The position numbers and the translations under genes were made by a program. The notes beneath the pieces were generated by a model that was given only the letters and a program-made list of their open reading frames with translations, did not search any database and was not told the origin of the DNA. Shown here piece after piece: positions 43,106-54,326 of a stretch of 64,000 bases of DNA; position 1 is the stretch's first letter; every line of letters begins with the position of its first letter. This DNA comes from Arthrobacter sp. SX1312 (lineage in GTDB: Bacteria > Actinomycetota > Actinomycetes > Actinomycetales > Micrococcaceae): positions 480,040 to 544,039 of the forward strand of contig NZ_PJIM01000001.1 of the NCBI RefSeq assembly GCF_002929295.1, given 5' to 3'.

Positions 43106-44746
43106 ATGCCAACTCCTGAGCGCCCCACGCCCGTCCTGTACCGCAACGGGTCCGTCTACAGCCCCGCCGACCCCTTCGCCACCGCCATGCTCGTGGACGG
43201 CGGGACGGTGGCGTGGGTCGGAACCGAGCACGCCGCCGCCAACCTCACCGGCCCGGGCGTCCGGACCGTGGACCTCGACGGCGCCCTCATCGCCCCCGGG
43301 TTCGTGGACGCACACACGCACACCACCGAGACGGGCATCGCCCTCGGATCGATCGACCTCACGGGGTGCCATTCACTGCAGGAACTGCTCGATGCCGTGT
43401 CGGCTGCGGCGTCCTCCGGCGCCTCCACGATCCTCGGGTTCGGCTGGGACGAGTCCCGGTGGCCGGAGAACCGGGTGCCGACCGCCGCGGAGCTCGATCG
43501 CGCCGGCGACGGCGCCCTCGTCTACCTCGTGCGCGCCGACATCCATTCGGCCGCCGTCTCGGGCGCGCTGGCGGCGGGCCTCGGCCTCGCGGGCACGGAC
43601 GGCTGGGACGACGGCTTCGTGGTCCGGGACGCCCACGAAGCCGCCCGCCGGGCCACCCGGAGCCTGTCGGCGGAGCAGCGGCGCACGTACCAGCAGGCGG
43701 CCCTGCTCCATGCCGCCTCCCGCGGCTACGTCGCACTCACGGAGATGGCCGCCCCGCACATCGCGCCCCTCGAGGACCTGGAGACACTGCTCTCCATCGA
43801 CGGCCCGGCACGCGAGCTGCCGTTGCCCGAGGTCATCCCCTACTGGGCGCAGCTGACGTCCTCGCGGCAGGAGGTGCGCGAGCTCATGCTGGGCTTCGGC
43901 GGACGCCTCGCGGGTCTCGCCGGGGACCTCAATGTCGACGGGTCGATCGGTTCCCGCACCGCGGCCCTCCGCGACCCCTACGGCGACGCGCCCGGGAGCC
44001 GGGGCACCCTCTACCTCAGCGCGGACGACGTCGCCGGTCACCTGCTCGCCGCGACGGCCGAGACGGTCCAGGCCGGCTTCCACGTCATCGGGGACGCCGG
44101 GCTCGACGTCGTCCTGCAGGGTCTCGAGCGGACAGCACGGGAACTGGGTGTGGACGAGGTCCGCCGCGCCCGCCACCGCCTGGAGCACGTGGAACTCGCC
44201 GACGACGCCGCGATCGCCTCCCTGGTGCACTACGGCGTGGCCGTCAGCGGTCAGCCGGCCTTCGACGCTCTCTGGGGCGCCGAGGACGGCCTGTACGCCC
44301 AGCGGTTGGGGGAGCGGCGCACGGGCATGAACCGTTTCGCCTCGCTCCTGTCCGCGGGCGTGCTCGTGGCACTGGGTTCCGACAGCCCGGTCACGCCGCT
44401 CGACCCCTGGGCCTCGGTGCGGGCCTGCCTCCGCCACAGCAACGCCTCGGAGACCATCTCGGCGCGTGCCGCGTTCATCGCCCACACGCGCGCGAGCTGG
44501 CGGCTCGCCGGACGCAGCCCCCTGATGGGACAGCTCGCGCCGGGGACCCCCGCTTCCTTCGCGGTCTGGAAGGTCGACGAGTTGATGGTGCAGACACCGG
44601 ACAACCGGGTGCAGTCCTGGAGCACCGACCCCCGGGCGGGCACGCCGCTGCTGCCGGCGCTCGATACCGAGAACGCACCGGAGTGCCTGGAAACCGTTCA
44701 CGACGGGCACCGCCTGTACATCGCCAGGGGCTTCGCGGACGCCTGA
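43106..44746 (+). CDS. Amidohydrolase family protein (YtcJ-like)
   Basis: A 546-residue metal-dependent hydrolase of the amidohydrolase superfamily. The first metal motif APGFVDAHTHTTE, later FHVIGDAGLDVVLQGLE (the second is GDAG instead of GDRA), HRLEHVELADDAAIASL and ALGSDSPVTPLDPW are the four metal and catalytic segments in order. This fits the large YtcJ-like group, whose substrates are mostly unknown. No ribosome site is clear; ATG 43106 gives MPTPERPTPVLYRNGSVYSP, a usual start for the family. A hairpin terminator follows. Confidence 0.88.
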   Translation: MPTPERPTPVLYRNGSVYSPADPFATAMLVDGGTVAWVGTEHAAANLTGPGVRTVDLDGALIAPGFVDAHTHTTETGIALGSIDLTGCHSLQELLDAVSAAASSGASTILGFGWDESRWPENRVPTAAELDRAGDGALVYLVRADIHSAAVSGALAAGLGLAGTDGWDDGFVVRDAHEAARRATRSLSAEQRRTYQQAALLHAASRGYVALTEMAAPHIAPLEDLETLLSIDGPARELPLPEVIPYWAQLTSSRQEVRELMLGFGGRLAGLAGDLNVDGSIGSRTAALRDPYGDAPGSRGTLYLSADDVAGHLLAATAETVQAGFHVIGDAGLDVVLQGLERTARELGVDEVRRARHRLEHVELADDAAIASLVHYGVAVSGQPAFDALWGAEDGLYAQRLGERRTGMNRFASLLSAGVLVALGSDSPVTPLDPWASVRACLRHSNASETISARAAFIAHTRASWRLAGRSPLMGQLAPGTPASFAVWKVDELMVQTPDNRVQSWSTDPRAGTPLLPALDTENAPECLETVHDGHRLYIARGFADA

Positions 44747-44788
44747 CGCCGCGCCCGCCACCTCACATCCGGTGGAGGAACCGAACAG

Positions 44789-44834
44789 CCCTCTGACCTG
44801 CACCGGAACACGTTTCCGCAGGTCAGGGGGTTGT
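44789..44834 (+). terminator. Terminator after the amidohydrolase gene
   Basis: CCCTCTGACCTGC (44789-44801) pairs with GCAGGTCAGGGGG (44818-44830) with one G-U pair, followed by TTGTT. Confidence 0.8.
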
Positions 44835-44861
44835 TGACACGTCCTCCACAGCACGTAAGCT
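44834..44861 (+). promoter_or_regulatory. Housekeeping-type promoter for ppm1
   Basis: TTGACA (44834-44839) and TAAGCT (44856-44861) with a 16-bp spacer. Transcription would start near 44868 and make a leader of about 300 bases before ppm1. Confidence 0.75.
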
Positions 44862-44980
44862 CTTGAGAACGGGTTAGAGGAACTCCTGCGGGAGGGAACC
44901 TGGCTGGTCTCCGCAAAGCGCAACGCATCGGCCTTCTCTTATGGCGCGCGTTGCCCATCTCACCGGAGCCGGCATTCGAA

Positions 44981-45055
44981 GGGCAGGTCCACACGCCAGT
45001 AGAAAACGATGGCCGTACACTGCGGGCACCGGTACGAAGGTGTGCGGACCTGCCC
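44981..45055 (+). ncRNA. Structured leader element upstream of ppm1 (candidate)
   Basis: GGGCAGGTCC (44981-44990) pairs with GGACCTGCCC (45046-45055), extended by ACAC/GTGT across a small bulge, enclosing about 55 bases with smaller hairpins. It lies inside the predicted 300-base leader and ahead of a second -10. I do not recognise it as a known riboswitch. Confidence 0.35.
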
Positions 45056-45092
45056 GAGTGCTCTCCCCGAAGGCCTTGCCGCCCCGGTCGCC

Positions 45093-45098
45093 TATACT
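45093..45098 (+). promoter_or_regulatory. Second -10 (TATACT) upstream of ppm1
   Basis: TATACT is a very good -10 hexamer but no matching -35 is visible. It would give a 60-base untranslated region. Confidence 0.5.
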
Positions 45099-45165
45099 TG
45101 CAGACTGGCTCCGCGTCCGGAGCAGTCCTGCGCGATGCGCATCCCGATGGAAAGGCCCCACCTGC

Positions 45166-45891
45166 GTGCGAGTCGTCACGATCATCCCCACGTACAACGA
45201 GATCGAGTCGCTGCCGGTGACCCTGGCCCGCCTGCGCGCCGCCGTGCCGGCCTCGGACGTGCTCATCGTGGATGACAACAGCCCGGACGGCACGGGTGAC
45301 CTCGCCGACCGGGCGGCCGCCGCCGACGACCAGGTGCACGTGCTGCACCGGACGGGCAAGGAGGGCCTGGGGGCCGCCTACATCGCCGGGTTCCGCTGGG
45401 GCCTGGAGCGGGACTACGACGTCCTCGTCGAGATGGATGCCGACGGCTCCCACAGGCCCGAGCAGTTGCAGGGCCTCCTCGACGCGGTGCACCGGGCCGA
45501 CCTCGTGATCGGCAGCCGCTGGGTCCGCGGCGGCAGCGTCGTCAACTGGCCCCTGCACCGGAAACTCCTCTCGCGCGGTGGAAGCACCTATTCGCGGCTC
45601 ATGCTGGGCCTGCCGGTGCGCGACATCACCGCCGGCTTCCGCGCGTTCCGGCGCTCCACGCTCGAGGCGCTCGACCTCGCGGCGGTGGACTCGGTGGGCT
45701 ACGGCTTCCAGGTCGACATGACCTTCAGGGTCGCGCGCCTGGGCCTGACCATCGTCGAGGTACCGATCAGCTTCGTGGAGCGGGAGCTCGGGGACTCCAA
45801 GATGAGCGGGAACATCGTCGTCGAGGCGATCGCCAACGTGACCCGGTGGGGCCTCCGGGCACGCTGGGCGAAGCTCAGCGGCCGGGCCTGA
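45166..45891 (+). CDS. ppm1: Polyprenol monophosphomannose synthase (GT2)
   Basis: A 241-residue family 2 glycosyltransferase that transfers mannose from GDP-mannose to polyprenol phosphate, making the donor for lipoglycan and protein mannosylation. Conserved parts are [57 protein letters not shown] with the DAD metal site, [11 protein letters not shown] and [29 protein letters not shown]. No membrane segment, like the catalytic domain of mycobacterial Ppm1. GTG 45166 has GGAAAGG 9 bases upstream. Convergent with rbpA, the same neighbour as in mycobacteria. Confidence 0.93.
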   Translation: MRVVTIIPTYNEIESLPVTLARLRAAVPASDVLIVDDNSPDGTGDLADRAAAADDQVHVLHRTGKEGLGAAYIAGFRWGLERDYDVLVEMDADGSHRPEQLQGLLDAVHRADLVIGSRWVRGGSVVNWPLHRKLLSRGGSTYSRLMLGLPVRDITAGFRAFRRSTLEALDLAAVDSVGYGFQVDMTFRVARLGLTIVEVPISFVERELGDSKMSGNIVVEAIANVTRWGLRARWAKLSGRA

Positions 45892-45910
45892 GACCGGGAC
45901 GACAGCACAA

Positions 45911-45940
45911 GAAAGGCACCCGCCGCGGCGGGTGCCTTTC
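45911..45940. terminator. Bidirectional terminator between ppm1 and rbpA
   Basis: GAAAGGCACCCGCC (45911-45924) pairs perfectly with GGCGGGTGCCTTTC (45927-45940); A/T runs on both sides allow it to work for both convergent genes. Confidence 0.92.
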
Positions 45941-45959
45941 CCTTCGGAGCGTGTGCGGC

Positions 45960-46307
45960 CTAGGCGGACCGGCGCTCACCGCGACGCTCGCGGAGGATCG
46001 TCAGGCGATCCTGCAGGATCTGCTCGAGTTCCTCGACCGAACGGCGCTCGAGGAGCATGTCCCAGTGGGTACGCACCGGCTTGTCGTTCGAGGTGTCGGG
46101 CTTCTCGCCGTCGACGAGGAGGGCTTCCTTGCCGGTCTTCGAGACCCAGGTCGCCGGGATGTCGGCCTCGGAGGAGAACGTGACGAACACCCGTTCGCCG
46201 TCCTCGCACCGGTACTCCACGCGCTGTCGGGGAGCGGGCTCGACGCCGGACTCCGTTTCCATCGACTGCGCACCGAGGCGCATGCCGCGCAGGCTGCGAT
46301 CGCTCAT
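45960..46307 (-). CDS. rbpA: RNA polymerase-binding protein RbpA
   Basis: A 115-residue actinobacterial transcription factor that binds RNA polymerase and group I/II sigma factors and stabilises the open complex. The N-terminal tail and core (RSLRGMRLGAQSMETESGVEPAPRQRVEYRCEDGERVFVTFSSEADIPATWVSK) and the C-terminal sigma-interaction helix (THWDMLLERRSVEELEQILQDRL) match the family. AGGAG precedes the ATG. A SigR-type promoter lies about 140 bases upstream, as is known for rbpA in Streptomyces, where it is induced by disulfide stress. Confidence 0.97.
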   Translation of the reverse strand: MSDRSLRGMRLGAQSMETESGVEPAPRQRVEYRCEDGERVFVTFSSEADIPATWVSKTGKEALLVDGEKPDTSNDKPVRTHWDMLLERRSVEELEQILQDRLTILRERRGERRSA

Positions 46308-46445
46308 GTTGTTCTCCTAGTCACCCTTGCCCCCGTCGCCGGGGACCATTGCCGCTGTTGTTTCACCGGACGTATCGACCGGTCCGTGCCGCCGGCACAG
46401 GCCGGGACCGTCGCCGCCGGAAGGCGACGCGGAAGCTGTCTGCAT

Positions 46446-46471
46446 AACACCGCGCGCCTCGGTGTTGTTCC
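46446..46471 (-). promoter_or_regulatory. SigR/SigH-type promoter of rbpA
   Basis: On the minus strand GGAAC is followed after exactly 18 bases by GTT, the consensus of the SigR/SigH ECF sigma factors (GGAAT-N18/19-GTT). The spacer carries an inverted repeat AACACCG/CGGTGTT. Predicted transcript start near 46438. Confidence 0.75.
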
Positions 46472-46513
46472 TGCGGGCGCACGGGTAAACATCTAACTAT
46501 ACAGGGGAGCCGC

Positions 46514-47446
46514 TCACGTGCGGGTCGCGAGCTCCGGTCCGTCGGACGGCGAGTCGGGTGTGGTGGTGCCCAGGACGTTGCCGATGCCCTTCAGCGCCTC
46601 GCCGACCTCGCTCGGGATGATCCAAAGCTTGTTCGCGGAGCCGTCGGCGAGCTTCGGGAGGGTCTGCAGGTACTGGTAGGCGAGGAGCTTCTGCGTCGGA
46701 TTCCCCTTGTGGATGGCGTCGAACACCTTGTGGATGGCCTGGGCCTCGCCGTCCGCCCGGAGGATCGCCGCCTTCGCGTCGCCTTCGGCCGCGAGGATCG
46801 CGGCCTGGCGCTGGCCTTCCGCCGTGAGGATCTGCGACTGCTTGGTGCCCTCCGCGGTGAGGATGGCCGCGCGGCGGTCACGCTCGGCGCGCATCTGCTT
46901 CTCCATGGAGTCCTGGATGGAGTGGGGCGGGTCGATGGCCTTGAGTTCCACGCGTCCCACCCGGATCCCCCACCGGCCCGTCGCCTCGTCGAGGACGCCG
47001 CGGAGCTGGCCGTTGATCTGGTCGCGCGAGGTCAGGGCCTCTTCGAGGTTCAGGCCGCCGACCACGTTCCGGAGGGTCGTCGTCGTCAGCTGTTCGACGG
47101 CCTGGATGTAATTGGCGATCTCGTAGGTGGCCGCGCGGGGGTCGGTGACCTGGAAGTACACCACGGTGTCGATGGACACCACCAGGTTGTCCTCGGTGAT
47201 CACCGGCTGGGGCGGAAAGGAGACGACCTGCTCGCGGAGGTCGAGCAACGGCAGGAGCCGGTCCACGAACGGGATGAGGATCGTGAGTCCGGGATTCAGC
47301 GTCCGCTGGTACTTGCCGAGGCGCTCGACCACTCCCGCGCGCGCCTGCGGGATGATCCGCACGGACTTCACGAGGATGACCAGGACGAAGATGATGAGGA
47401 CGATCAGTAGGAGGGTGACCCCGATCGTTCCTGCGGAGGCGTTCAT
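46514..47446 (-). CDS. SPFH domain protein (stomatin/QmcA-like)
   Basis: A 310-residue membrane-anchored scaffold protein. The N-terminal helix (GVTLLLIVLIIFVLVILVKSV) is followed by an SPFH/Band 7 domain (IIPQARAGVVERLGKYQRTLNPGLTILIPFVDR, VVSIDTVVYFQVTDPRAATYEIANY, LRNVVGGLNLEEALTSRDQING) and a long coiled coil with the repeat ILTAEG/AILAAEG. It forms oligomeric membrane microdomains. The NfeD-type protein just upstream is its usual partner, so the pair probably forms a membrane complex. Confidence 0.93.
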   Translation of the reverse strand: MNASAGTIGVTLLLIVLIIFVLVILVKSVRIIPQARAGVVERLGKYQRTLNPGLTILIPFVDRLLPLLDLREQVVSFPPQPVITEDNLVVSIDTVVYFQVTDPRAATYEIANYIQAVEQLTTTTLRNVVGGLNLEEALTSRDQINGQLRGVLDEATGRWGIRVGRVELKAIDPPHSIQDSMEKQMRAERDRRAAILTAEGTKQSQILTAEGQRQAAILAAEGDAKAAILRADGEAQAIHKVFDAIHKGNPTQKLLAYQYLQTLPKLADGSANKLWIIPSEVGEALKGIGNVLGTTTPDSPSDGPELATRT

Positions 47447-47520
47447 GTATCCCCTTTGTTGTGGTGGGTGCGCTCCGCCCGGCCGTCCGGCCGGAGAGCG
47501 TGACAGCTAGCGGCGCGCGT

Positions 47521-47997
47521 TCACGGCTCGGCGACCGGAGGGGCGGGGCGCTCGGATGCGGGCTCGACGACGGCCGTGGCGCCGTCGATCCTCGCGACGG
47601 CCAGGCGGGCCCCGACCGGGAGGGAGGCGCCGTCGGCCGACCGCGCCGTCCAGGTGTCCCCGCCGATCTTCACGGTGCCGGAGTGCGCGGTCACGGGCTC
47701 GAGGGCGACGGCCGCGGCACCCACGAGGCGGTCGATGTTGTTCAGCTGGTCCTCCGGGCCCCTCTTGAGATGGCGGACCGCCACGGGCCGGACGAGCAGG
47801 ATCATCAGGAGGGACACGACCGCGAAGACGACGATCTGGAGGACGAGGCCCGCGCCCATGAAGTAGGCCACCAGGGCAGCCATCGCTCCGACGGCGAGCA
47901 TGATGAAGAGCAGGTCGAGGGTGAGGGTCTCCACCACGGCCAGTCCCAGGAACAGGACCAGCCAGAAGATCCAGCCGTTGGCGATCATCCAGTCCAT
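47521..47997 (-). CDS. NfeD family membrane protein
   Basis: A 158-residue protein with four membrane segments in the first 95 residues and a C-terminal OB-fold domain (GAAAVALEPVTAHSGTVKIGGDTWTARSADGASLPVGARLAVARIDGATAVV), the short form of NfeD that lacks the serine protease domain. It is encoded upstream of the SPFH protein with a 74-base gap, and the two families act together in membrane domain formation. GGGAGGGA lies 7 bases before the ATG. Confidence 0.9.
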   Translation of the reverse strand: MDWMIANGWIFWLVLFLGLAVVETLTLDLLFIMLAVGAMAALVAYFMGAGLVLQIVVFAVVSLLMILLVRPVAVRHLKRGPEDQLNNIDRLVGAAAVALEPVTAHSGTVKIGGDTWTARSADGASLPVGARLAVARIDGATAVVEPASERPAPPVAEP

Positions 47998-48099
47998 CGA
48001 GCAATCCCTCCCCTTGGCGCACCTGATCGGAGCGCTGTTCCCATCATGGCAAACGGGTCCGCCATAACCTAGGGATCGGTGGCCCCGATCGCGGAGTTG

Positions 48100-48990
48100 T
48101 TACCCATCCGTGCCGTCGGCGGGAAGGGTACCGCACCCCTCGACGCCCCCGGCCCGTCCGGCGAGGGCGAGGACCTGCACGGTGAAGCGCGCAGCCACCT
48201 CCACCGGGGCGCGCTGCCCGTCGGGCGTCGTCGTGCCCGCCGCGCCCGGGTGGTGCGCGGCGGGGCCCATCACGAGCGCCGAGCGGGCGAGGTCCCGCGG
48301 CAGGGTCATGGTGTAGTCGAGGTCCTCGCGTCGCGTCTCCACGAGGGCGCCGTGGAAGGCCGCCCGCACGTCGTCGGCCTTCTGGGCCGGCACGGACAGG
48401 AGCGGCCCCACCTCCTCGAGGCCGGCGAGGTGACCCGGCCGCGGGGTGACGACCACGAGGCGGCCGCCGGGTGCCAGTACCCGCACGAACTCTCCGACGT
48501 TCCGCGGCGCGAAGACGTTGAGGAGCACGTCCACCGACGAGTCGGCCAGGGGGAGCGGTCGCCAGACGTCCCACACGATGCTGACGCCGCCCGGAAGGCG
48601 CCTCGCCGCGCGGCGGAGGGCGATCTTCGAGATGTCGAGCGCGACGGGGAACAGACCGGGCACCGCCGCGGCGAGGCCCTCCAGGTAGTAGCCCGTCCCC
48701 GCCCCGGCGTCGAGCGCCACCGCCGGCGCCCCTGCGCCCTGCACGGCGGCCGCGACCACCGATTCGCGCAGCGGCGCATAGTGGCCCGAGCCCAGGAACG
48801 CCTCCCGGGCCTCGACCATCTCGGCCGTGTCACCCTCGAACGGGGAGCCCTTGCCGGTCAGCAGGTTGACGTAGCCCTGGCGTGCCGCATCGAAGCGGTG
48901 TCCGTGCTCGCAGGCCAGGGTGCGGCCGACGTCCTGCAGCGCGCGCGTGCAGACCGGGCAGGTCAGGAGGTGCGGGGGGAGTGCGGGCAT
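48100..48990 (-). CDS. RlmA-like rRNA (guanine-N1) methyltransferase
   Basis: A 296-residue SAM-dependent enzyme. The N-terminal zinc site is formed by LTCPVCTRAL and LACEHGHRFD (three Cys and one His), followed by ARQGYVNLL, typical for RlmA; the SAM motif is VALDAGAGTGYYLEGLA. RlmA enzymes methylate 23S rRNA G745 or G748; the latter (RlmA-II) in Gram-positives affects tylosin resistance. TAGGAT lies 6 bases before the ATG (leaderless). Convergent arrangement is absent: the S9 peptidase is divergent at 49062. Confidence 0.87.
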   Translation of the reverse strand: MPALPPHLLTCPVCTRALQDVGRTLACEHGHRFDAARQGYVNLLTGKGSPFEGDTAEMVEAREAFLGSGHYAPLRESVVAAAVQGAGAPAVALDAGAGTGYYLEGLAAAVPGLFPVALDISKIALRRAARRLPGGVSIVWDVWRPLPLADSSVDVLLNVFAPRNVGEFVRVLAPGGRLVVVTPRPGHLAGLEEVGPLLSVPAQKADDVRAAFHGALVETRREDLDYTMTLPRDLARSALVMGPAAHHPGAAGTTTPDGQRAPVEVAARFTVQVLALAGRAGGVEGCGTLPADGTDG

Positions 48991-49025
48991 CGTCCCATCC
49001 TAGGCAGGGGACCGCGGCTTACCCG

Positions 49026-49054
49026 TTGACTCAGGCCACTGTTTCGGGTCTGAT
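49026..49054 (+). promoter_or_regulatory. Promoter of the S9 peptidase gene
   Basis: TTGACT (49026-49031), a 17-bp spacer and TCTGAT (49049-49054), which ends 7 bases before GTG 49062. The GGGAGG between them is too close to the GTG to act as a ribosome site. Confidence 0.6.
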
Positions 49055-49061
49055 CGGGAGG

Positions 49062-51107
49062 GTGAAACCTGACCAGATAGAACTCCTGACCACCACCGGC
49101 GCCCCGACCCTCCACCCGGACGGCACACGGCTCGTCGTCGCCGCGACCCGCCCGGACCTCCGCGCCGACTCCTACGTCGGCCAGCTGTGGGAGATCCCGC
49201 TCGACGGCGGCCCCCGCCGTCGTCTGACCCGCGGTTTCCGCGACACCGAACCGCGCTACTCGCCCGACGGCGAGCTCCTCCTGTTCCTCCGGGCGGTACC
49301 GGAGGGCAAGACCCAGCTGTTCGCCGTCCGTGCCTCGGGCGGGGAGCCCGTTCAGGTGACGGACCAGCCCCTCGGGGTGGGCCGGTTCGACATCTCCCCC
49401 GACTCGCGGACGGTGGTCTTCGCCGCGCGGGTGCCCGAGCACGGGCGTTACGGGACGGTCGACGGCGTCGGTGCCGGGCTGGAGGATCCGCGCCTGGTCA
49501 CGCAGTACAAGTACCGGATGAACGGCCTCGGCTACGTCACGGACAAGCGCTCGCAGCTGTTCTCGGTGGCGATACCCCATCCGGATGCGGAACCCTTCGT
49601 CGCGGCGGTGGGCCGCCTGAAGGAGCAGCACAAGGAAGGCCCGGGCGCCCTCGAGGACGAGGGCGCCGTCCCGAAGGCGACCCGGCTCACCACGGCCGAC
49701 GCCGACCACGTGGAGCCCGTCTTCTCCGCGGACGGCCGCAGGATCTTCTTCACCGCTGCACTCCAGCCGGACGCGGACTTGACGCTCGTGACCGACGTCC
49801 ACTCGATCGACCTCGACGGCGGGGATTCCCGGCAGCTCACGAACCAGGGAGGGGACACGCGCCTAGGCTGCGGCGCACCGCGTCCGAGCGCCGACGGGAC
49901 CTCGCTGTTCTTCCTGGCCACGGACCTGTCGCCGTCGGGCCTCGACTTCGTCGCCCGCAACACGGCCCTCTACGTCCTGCCGCTGGGGGACCCGCAGGAC
50001 GTCCGGCGGCTGAGCGATCCGGAGACGATCGACTTCGGGGACGTCCAGGAGATCATGCCGGACGGCCCCGACTCCGTGCTCGTGTTCAACCGCTCCCGTG
50101 GGATGGGGGAACTCCTGCGCGTCTCCGCCGGCGGGGTGTCGGACACCCTCGTCACGGGGCCCACCGTCGTCGACGGGGCCGCATCGACCGGCAGCACCGT
50201 CGTCGTCTCCTACACCGACCCGGGGACGTCCGGGGACGTCGCCGTCGTCGAGGGCGGCTCCCTGCGCACCGTGTCCGACTTCTCGGCCGCCCTGCGCGCC
50301 GACACGCGCGTCGGCGAGCTGCAGGAACGCACCTACACCGGGCCCGACGGCACCCCTGTGCACGGGTGGGTCGTCCTGCCCGAGGGCGAGGGACCGCACC
50401 CGGTGCTCCTCGTCATCCACGGCGGACCGTTCGCCCAGTACGGCTGGGGGTACTTCGACGAGGCCCAGGTGTACGCGGCAGCCGGCTACGCCGTCCTGCT
50501 GTGCAACCCGCGCGGTGCGTCCGGCTACGGCCAGGCCCACGCACGCGTGATCAAGGAGGCCATGGGTACCGTGGACCTCGACGACGTCCTCGCCTACGTC
50601 GACGGCGCGCTCGCCGACTTCGAAGCCCTGGACAGGGAGCGGCTCGGCGTCATGGGCGGCTCCTACGGGGGCTACCTGACGGCATGGACCATTGCCAACG
50701 ACCACCGCTTCCGGGCGGCCATCGTGGAGCGGGGCTACCTCGATCCGCCGTCCTTCGTCGGCTCGTCCGACATCGGCTGGTTCTTCTCCGAGGAGTACAC
50801 CGGCACCGATCCGGCGCACGTCGCGGGGCAGAACCCGTTCGCGAAGATCGCCGACGTGCGGACGCCGGCGTTCGTGATCCACTCCGAGGAGGACCTGCGG
50901 TGCCCGATCGAGCAGGCCCAGCGGTACTACACGGCCCTGAAGAAGCAGGGCGTGGAGACGGAGCTGCTCGTGTTCCCGGGGGAGACGCACGAGCTGTCCC
51001 GGTCGGGGTCGCCGTGGCACCGTAGGCAGCGCTTCGAGCACATCCTCCGCTGGTGGGCGAAGTACCTGCCCACGACGGCGAACCCTCCGGTCGTCGCTGA
51101 CCGGTAG
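49062..51107 (+). CDS. S9 family prolyl-oligopeptidase-like serine peptidase
   Basis: A 681-residue enzyme with an N-terminal beta-propeller (residues about 10-420, WD/PD40-like repeats such as PTLHPDGTRLVV, PRYSPDGELLLF, PVFSADGRRIFF) and a C-terminal alpha/beta hydrolase domain. Nucleophile Ser534 in VMGGSYGGYLTAW, Asp in HSEEDLRCPIEQA and His in GETHELSRSG complete the triad. It probably cleaves short peptides or acylated amino acids in the cytoplasm; no signal peptide. GTG 49062 is supported by the promoter position. Confidence 0.92.
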   Translation: MKPDQIELLTTTGAPTLHPDGTRLVVAATRPDLRADSYVGQLWEIPLDGGPRRRLTRGFRDTEPRYSPDGELLLFLRAVPEGKTQLFAVRASGGEPVQVTDQPLGVGRFDISPDSRTVVFAARVPEHGRYGTVDGVGAGLEDPRLVTQYKYRMNGLGYVTDKRSQLFSVAIPHPDAEPFVAAVGRLKEQHKEGPGALEDEGAVPKATRLTTADADHVEPVFSADGRRIFFTAALQPDADLTLVTDVHSIDLDGGDSRQLTNQGGDTRLGCGAPRPSADGTSLFFLATDLSPSGLDFVARNTALYVLPLGDPQDVRRLSDPETIDFGDVQEIMPDGPDSVLVFNRSRGMGELLRVSAGGVSDTLVTGPTVVDGAASTGSTVVVSYTDPGTSGDVAVVEGGSLRTVSDFSAALRADTRVGELQERTYTGPDGTPVHGWVVLPEGEGPHPVLLVIHGGPFAQYGWGYFDEAQVYAAAGYAVLLCNPRGASGYGQAHARVIKEAMGTVDLDDVLAYVDGALADFEALDRERLGVMGGSYGGYLTAWTIANDHRFRAAIVERGYLDPPSFVGSSDIGWFFSEEYTGTDPAHVAGQNPFAKIADVRTPAFVIHSEEDLRCPIEQAQRYYTALKKQGVETELLVFPGETHELSRSGSPWHRRQRFEHILRWWAKYLPTTANPPVVADR

Positions 51108-51125
51108 GAGTGCGGGCCGGCGGGG

Positions 51126-51782
51126 TCAGAAGCCGAGTCCCCGCCGCGCCTCGTCGACCGTCGGCTGGGCCCACCGATGGTGCTCCTGGTTGGCGGTGAG
51201 CGAGCGCAGGATCGCCCGGTCGAGGTAGAGCATCCCGTCGAGGTGATCCGTCTCGTGCTGGACGATCCGCGCCGGCCAGCCCTGGAACCCCGTGGTGACG
51301 GTGCGGCCGTCCGGCTGCGTGTAGGTGGCCTCGATGCGGTGGTGTCGCTCGACGACCGCCTGGTAGCCGGGCACGGAGAGGCAGCCTTCGTAGAACGCAT
51401 CACGCTTGTCCTCGACGGCCGCGTAGCGCGGGTTGATGAGGACGGTGAAGGGCAGGGGAGCGCGGGTCCGCGCCGCGGCGACCACCGGATCGGCGGTCCC
51501 CTGGTCCTCGAGGACGGCGATCCGCAGGGGGATGCCGATCTGCGGTGCGGCGAGGCCCACGCCCGGTGCAGCGTGCATGACACGGCGCATGGTGGCGATC
51601 AGCCGGACGAGGGTGCCGTCGTCGAGTTCTCCCTCGTAGTCCTGCGCGGGACGGCGCAGGACCGGGTGGCCGGCGGCGACGATCGGCGGGAGGTCCGCGG
51701 CGAGGACGGACTCGACGTGGGCTGCGATCGCCTCCCGCGGCAGCGGGGCGACGACAGGGGTCCGTGGAGCATCGGCGGTCAT
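51126..51782 (-). CDS. def: Peptide deformylase
   Basis: A 218-residue metalloenzyme that removes the formyl group from nascent proteins. All three motifs are present: GVGLAAPQIG (motif 1), EGCLSVPG (motif 2, metal Cys) and QHETDHLDGMLY (motif 3, HExxH). It has a 30-residue N-terminal extension. The frame stays open far upstream because it runs antisense to the UvrA-like gene, but homology begins only after ATG 51782. GGAGGG abuts the ATG, closer than ideal, so leaderless start or a different start is possible. Confidence 0.95.
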   Translation of the reverse strand: MTADAPRTPVVAPLPREAIAAHVESVLAADLPPIVAAGHPVLRRPAQDYEGELDDGTLVRLIATMRRVMHAAPGVGLAAPQIGIPLRIAVLEDQGTADPVVAAARTRAPLPFTVLINPRYAAVEDKRDAFYEGCLSVPGYQAVVERHHRIEATYTQPDGRTVTTGFQGWPARIVQHETDHLDGMLYLDRAILRSLTANQEHHRWAQPTVDEARRGLGF

Positions 51783-51938
51783 CCCTCCAGCAAAGCACAG
51801 ACGCGGACACGAACGGGCGCCCGGCCCATTGCCCGGGGACGGCGGGAGGACCGAGAATCGGAGATGCCGCGCCGAGCCCGACGCCGCGGTGCCCGGCGGG
51901 ATACCGGAACGGGCTCTCACACGGTCATTGGAGGCCCC

Positions 51939-54315
<2,377 letters not shown>

Positions 54316-54326
<11 letters not shown>

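Larger units (their letters stand above)
44747..45165 (+). other. Intergenic region and long leader of the ppm1 gene
   Basis: No gene is supported. It contains a terminator (44789-44834), a consensus promoter (44834-44861), a long-range stem (44981-45055) and a second -10 (45093-45098). An in-frame upstream extension of the mannosyltransferase exists from ATG 44941 but is inconsistent with the second promoter. Confidence 0.6.

Noticed and set aside
44941..45165. In-frame 75-codon N-terminal extension of the mannosyltransferase
   Set aside because: A TATACT promoter and a long-range stem lie inside it, and homology starts only at GTG 45166.
46304..46492. 62-codon minus-strand ORF upstream of rbpA
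   Set aside because: The SigR-type promoter lies inside it and the sequence is Arg/Pro-rich without motifs.
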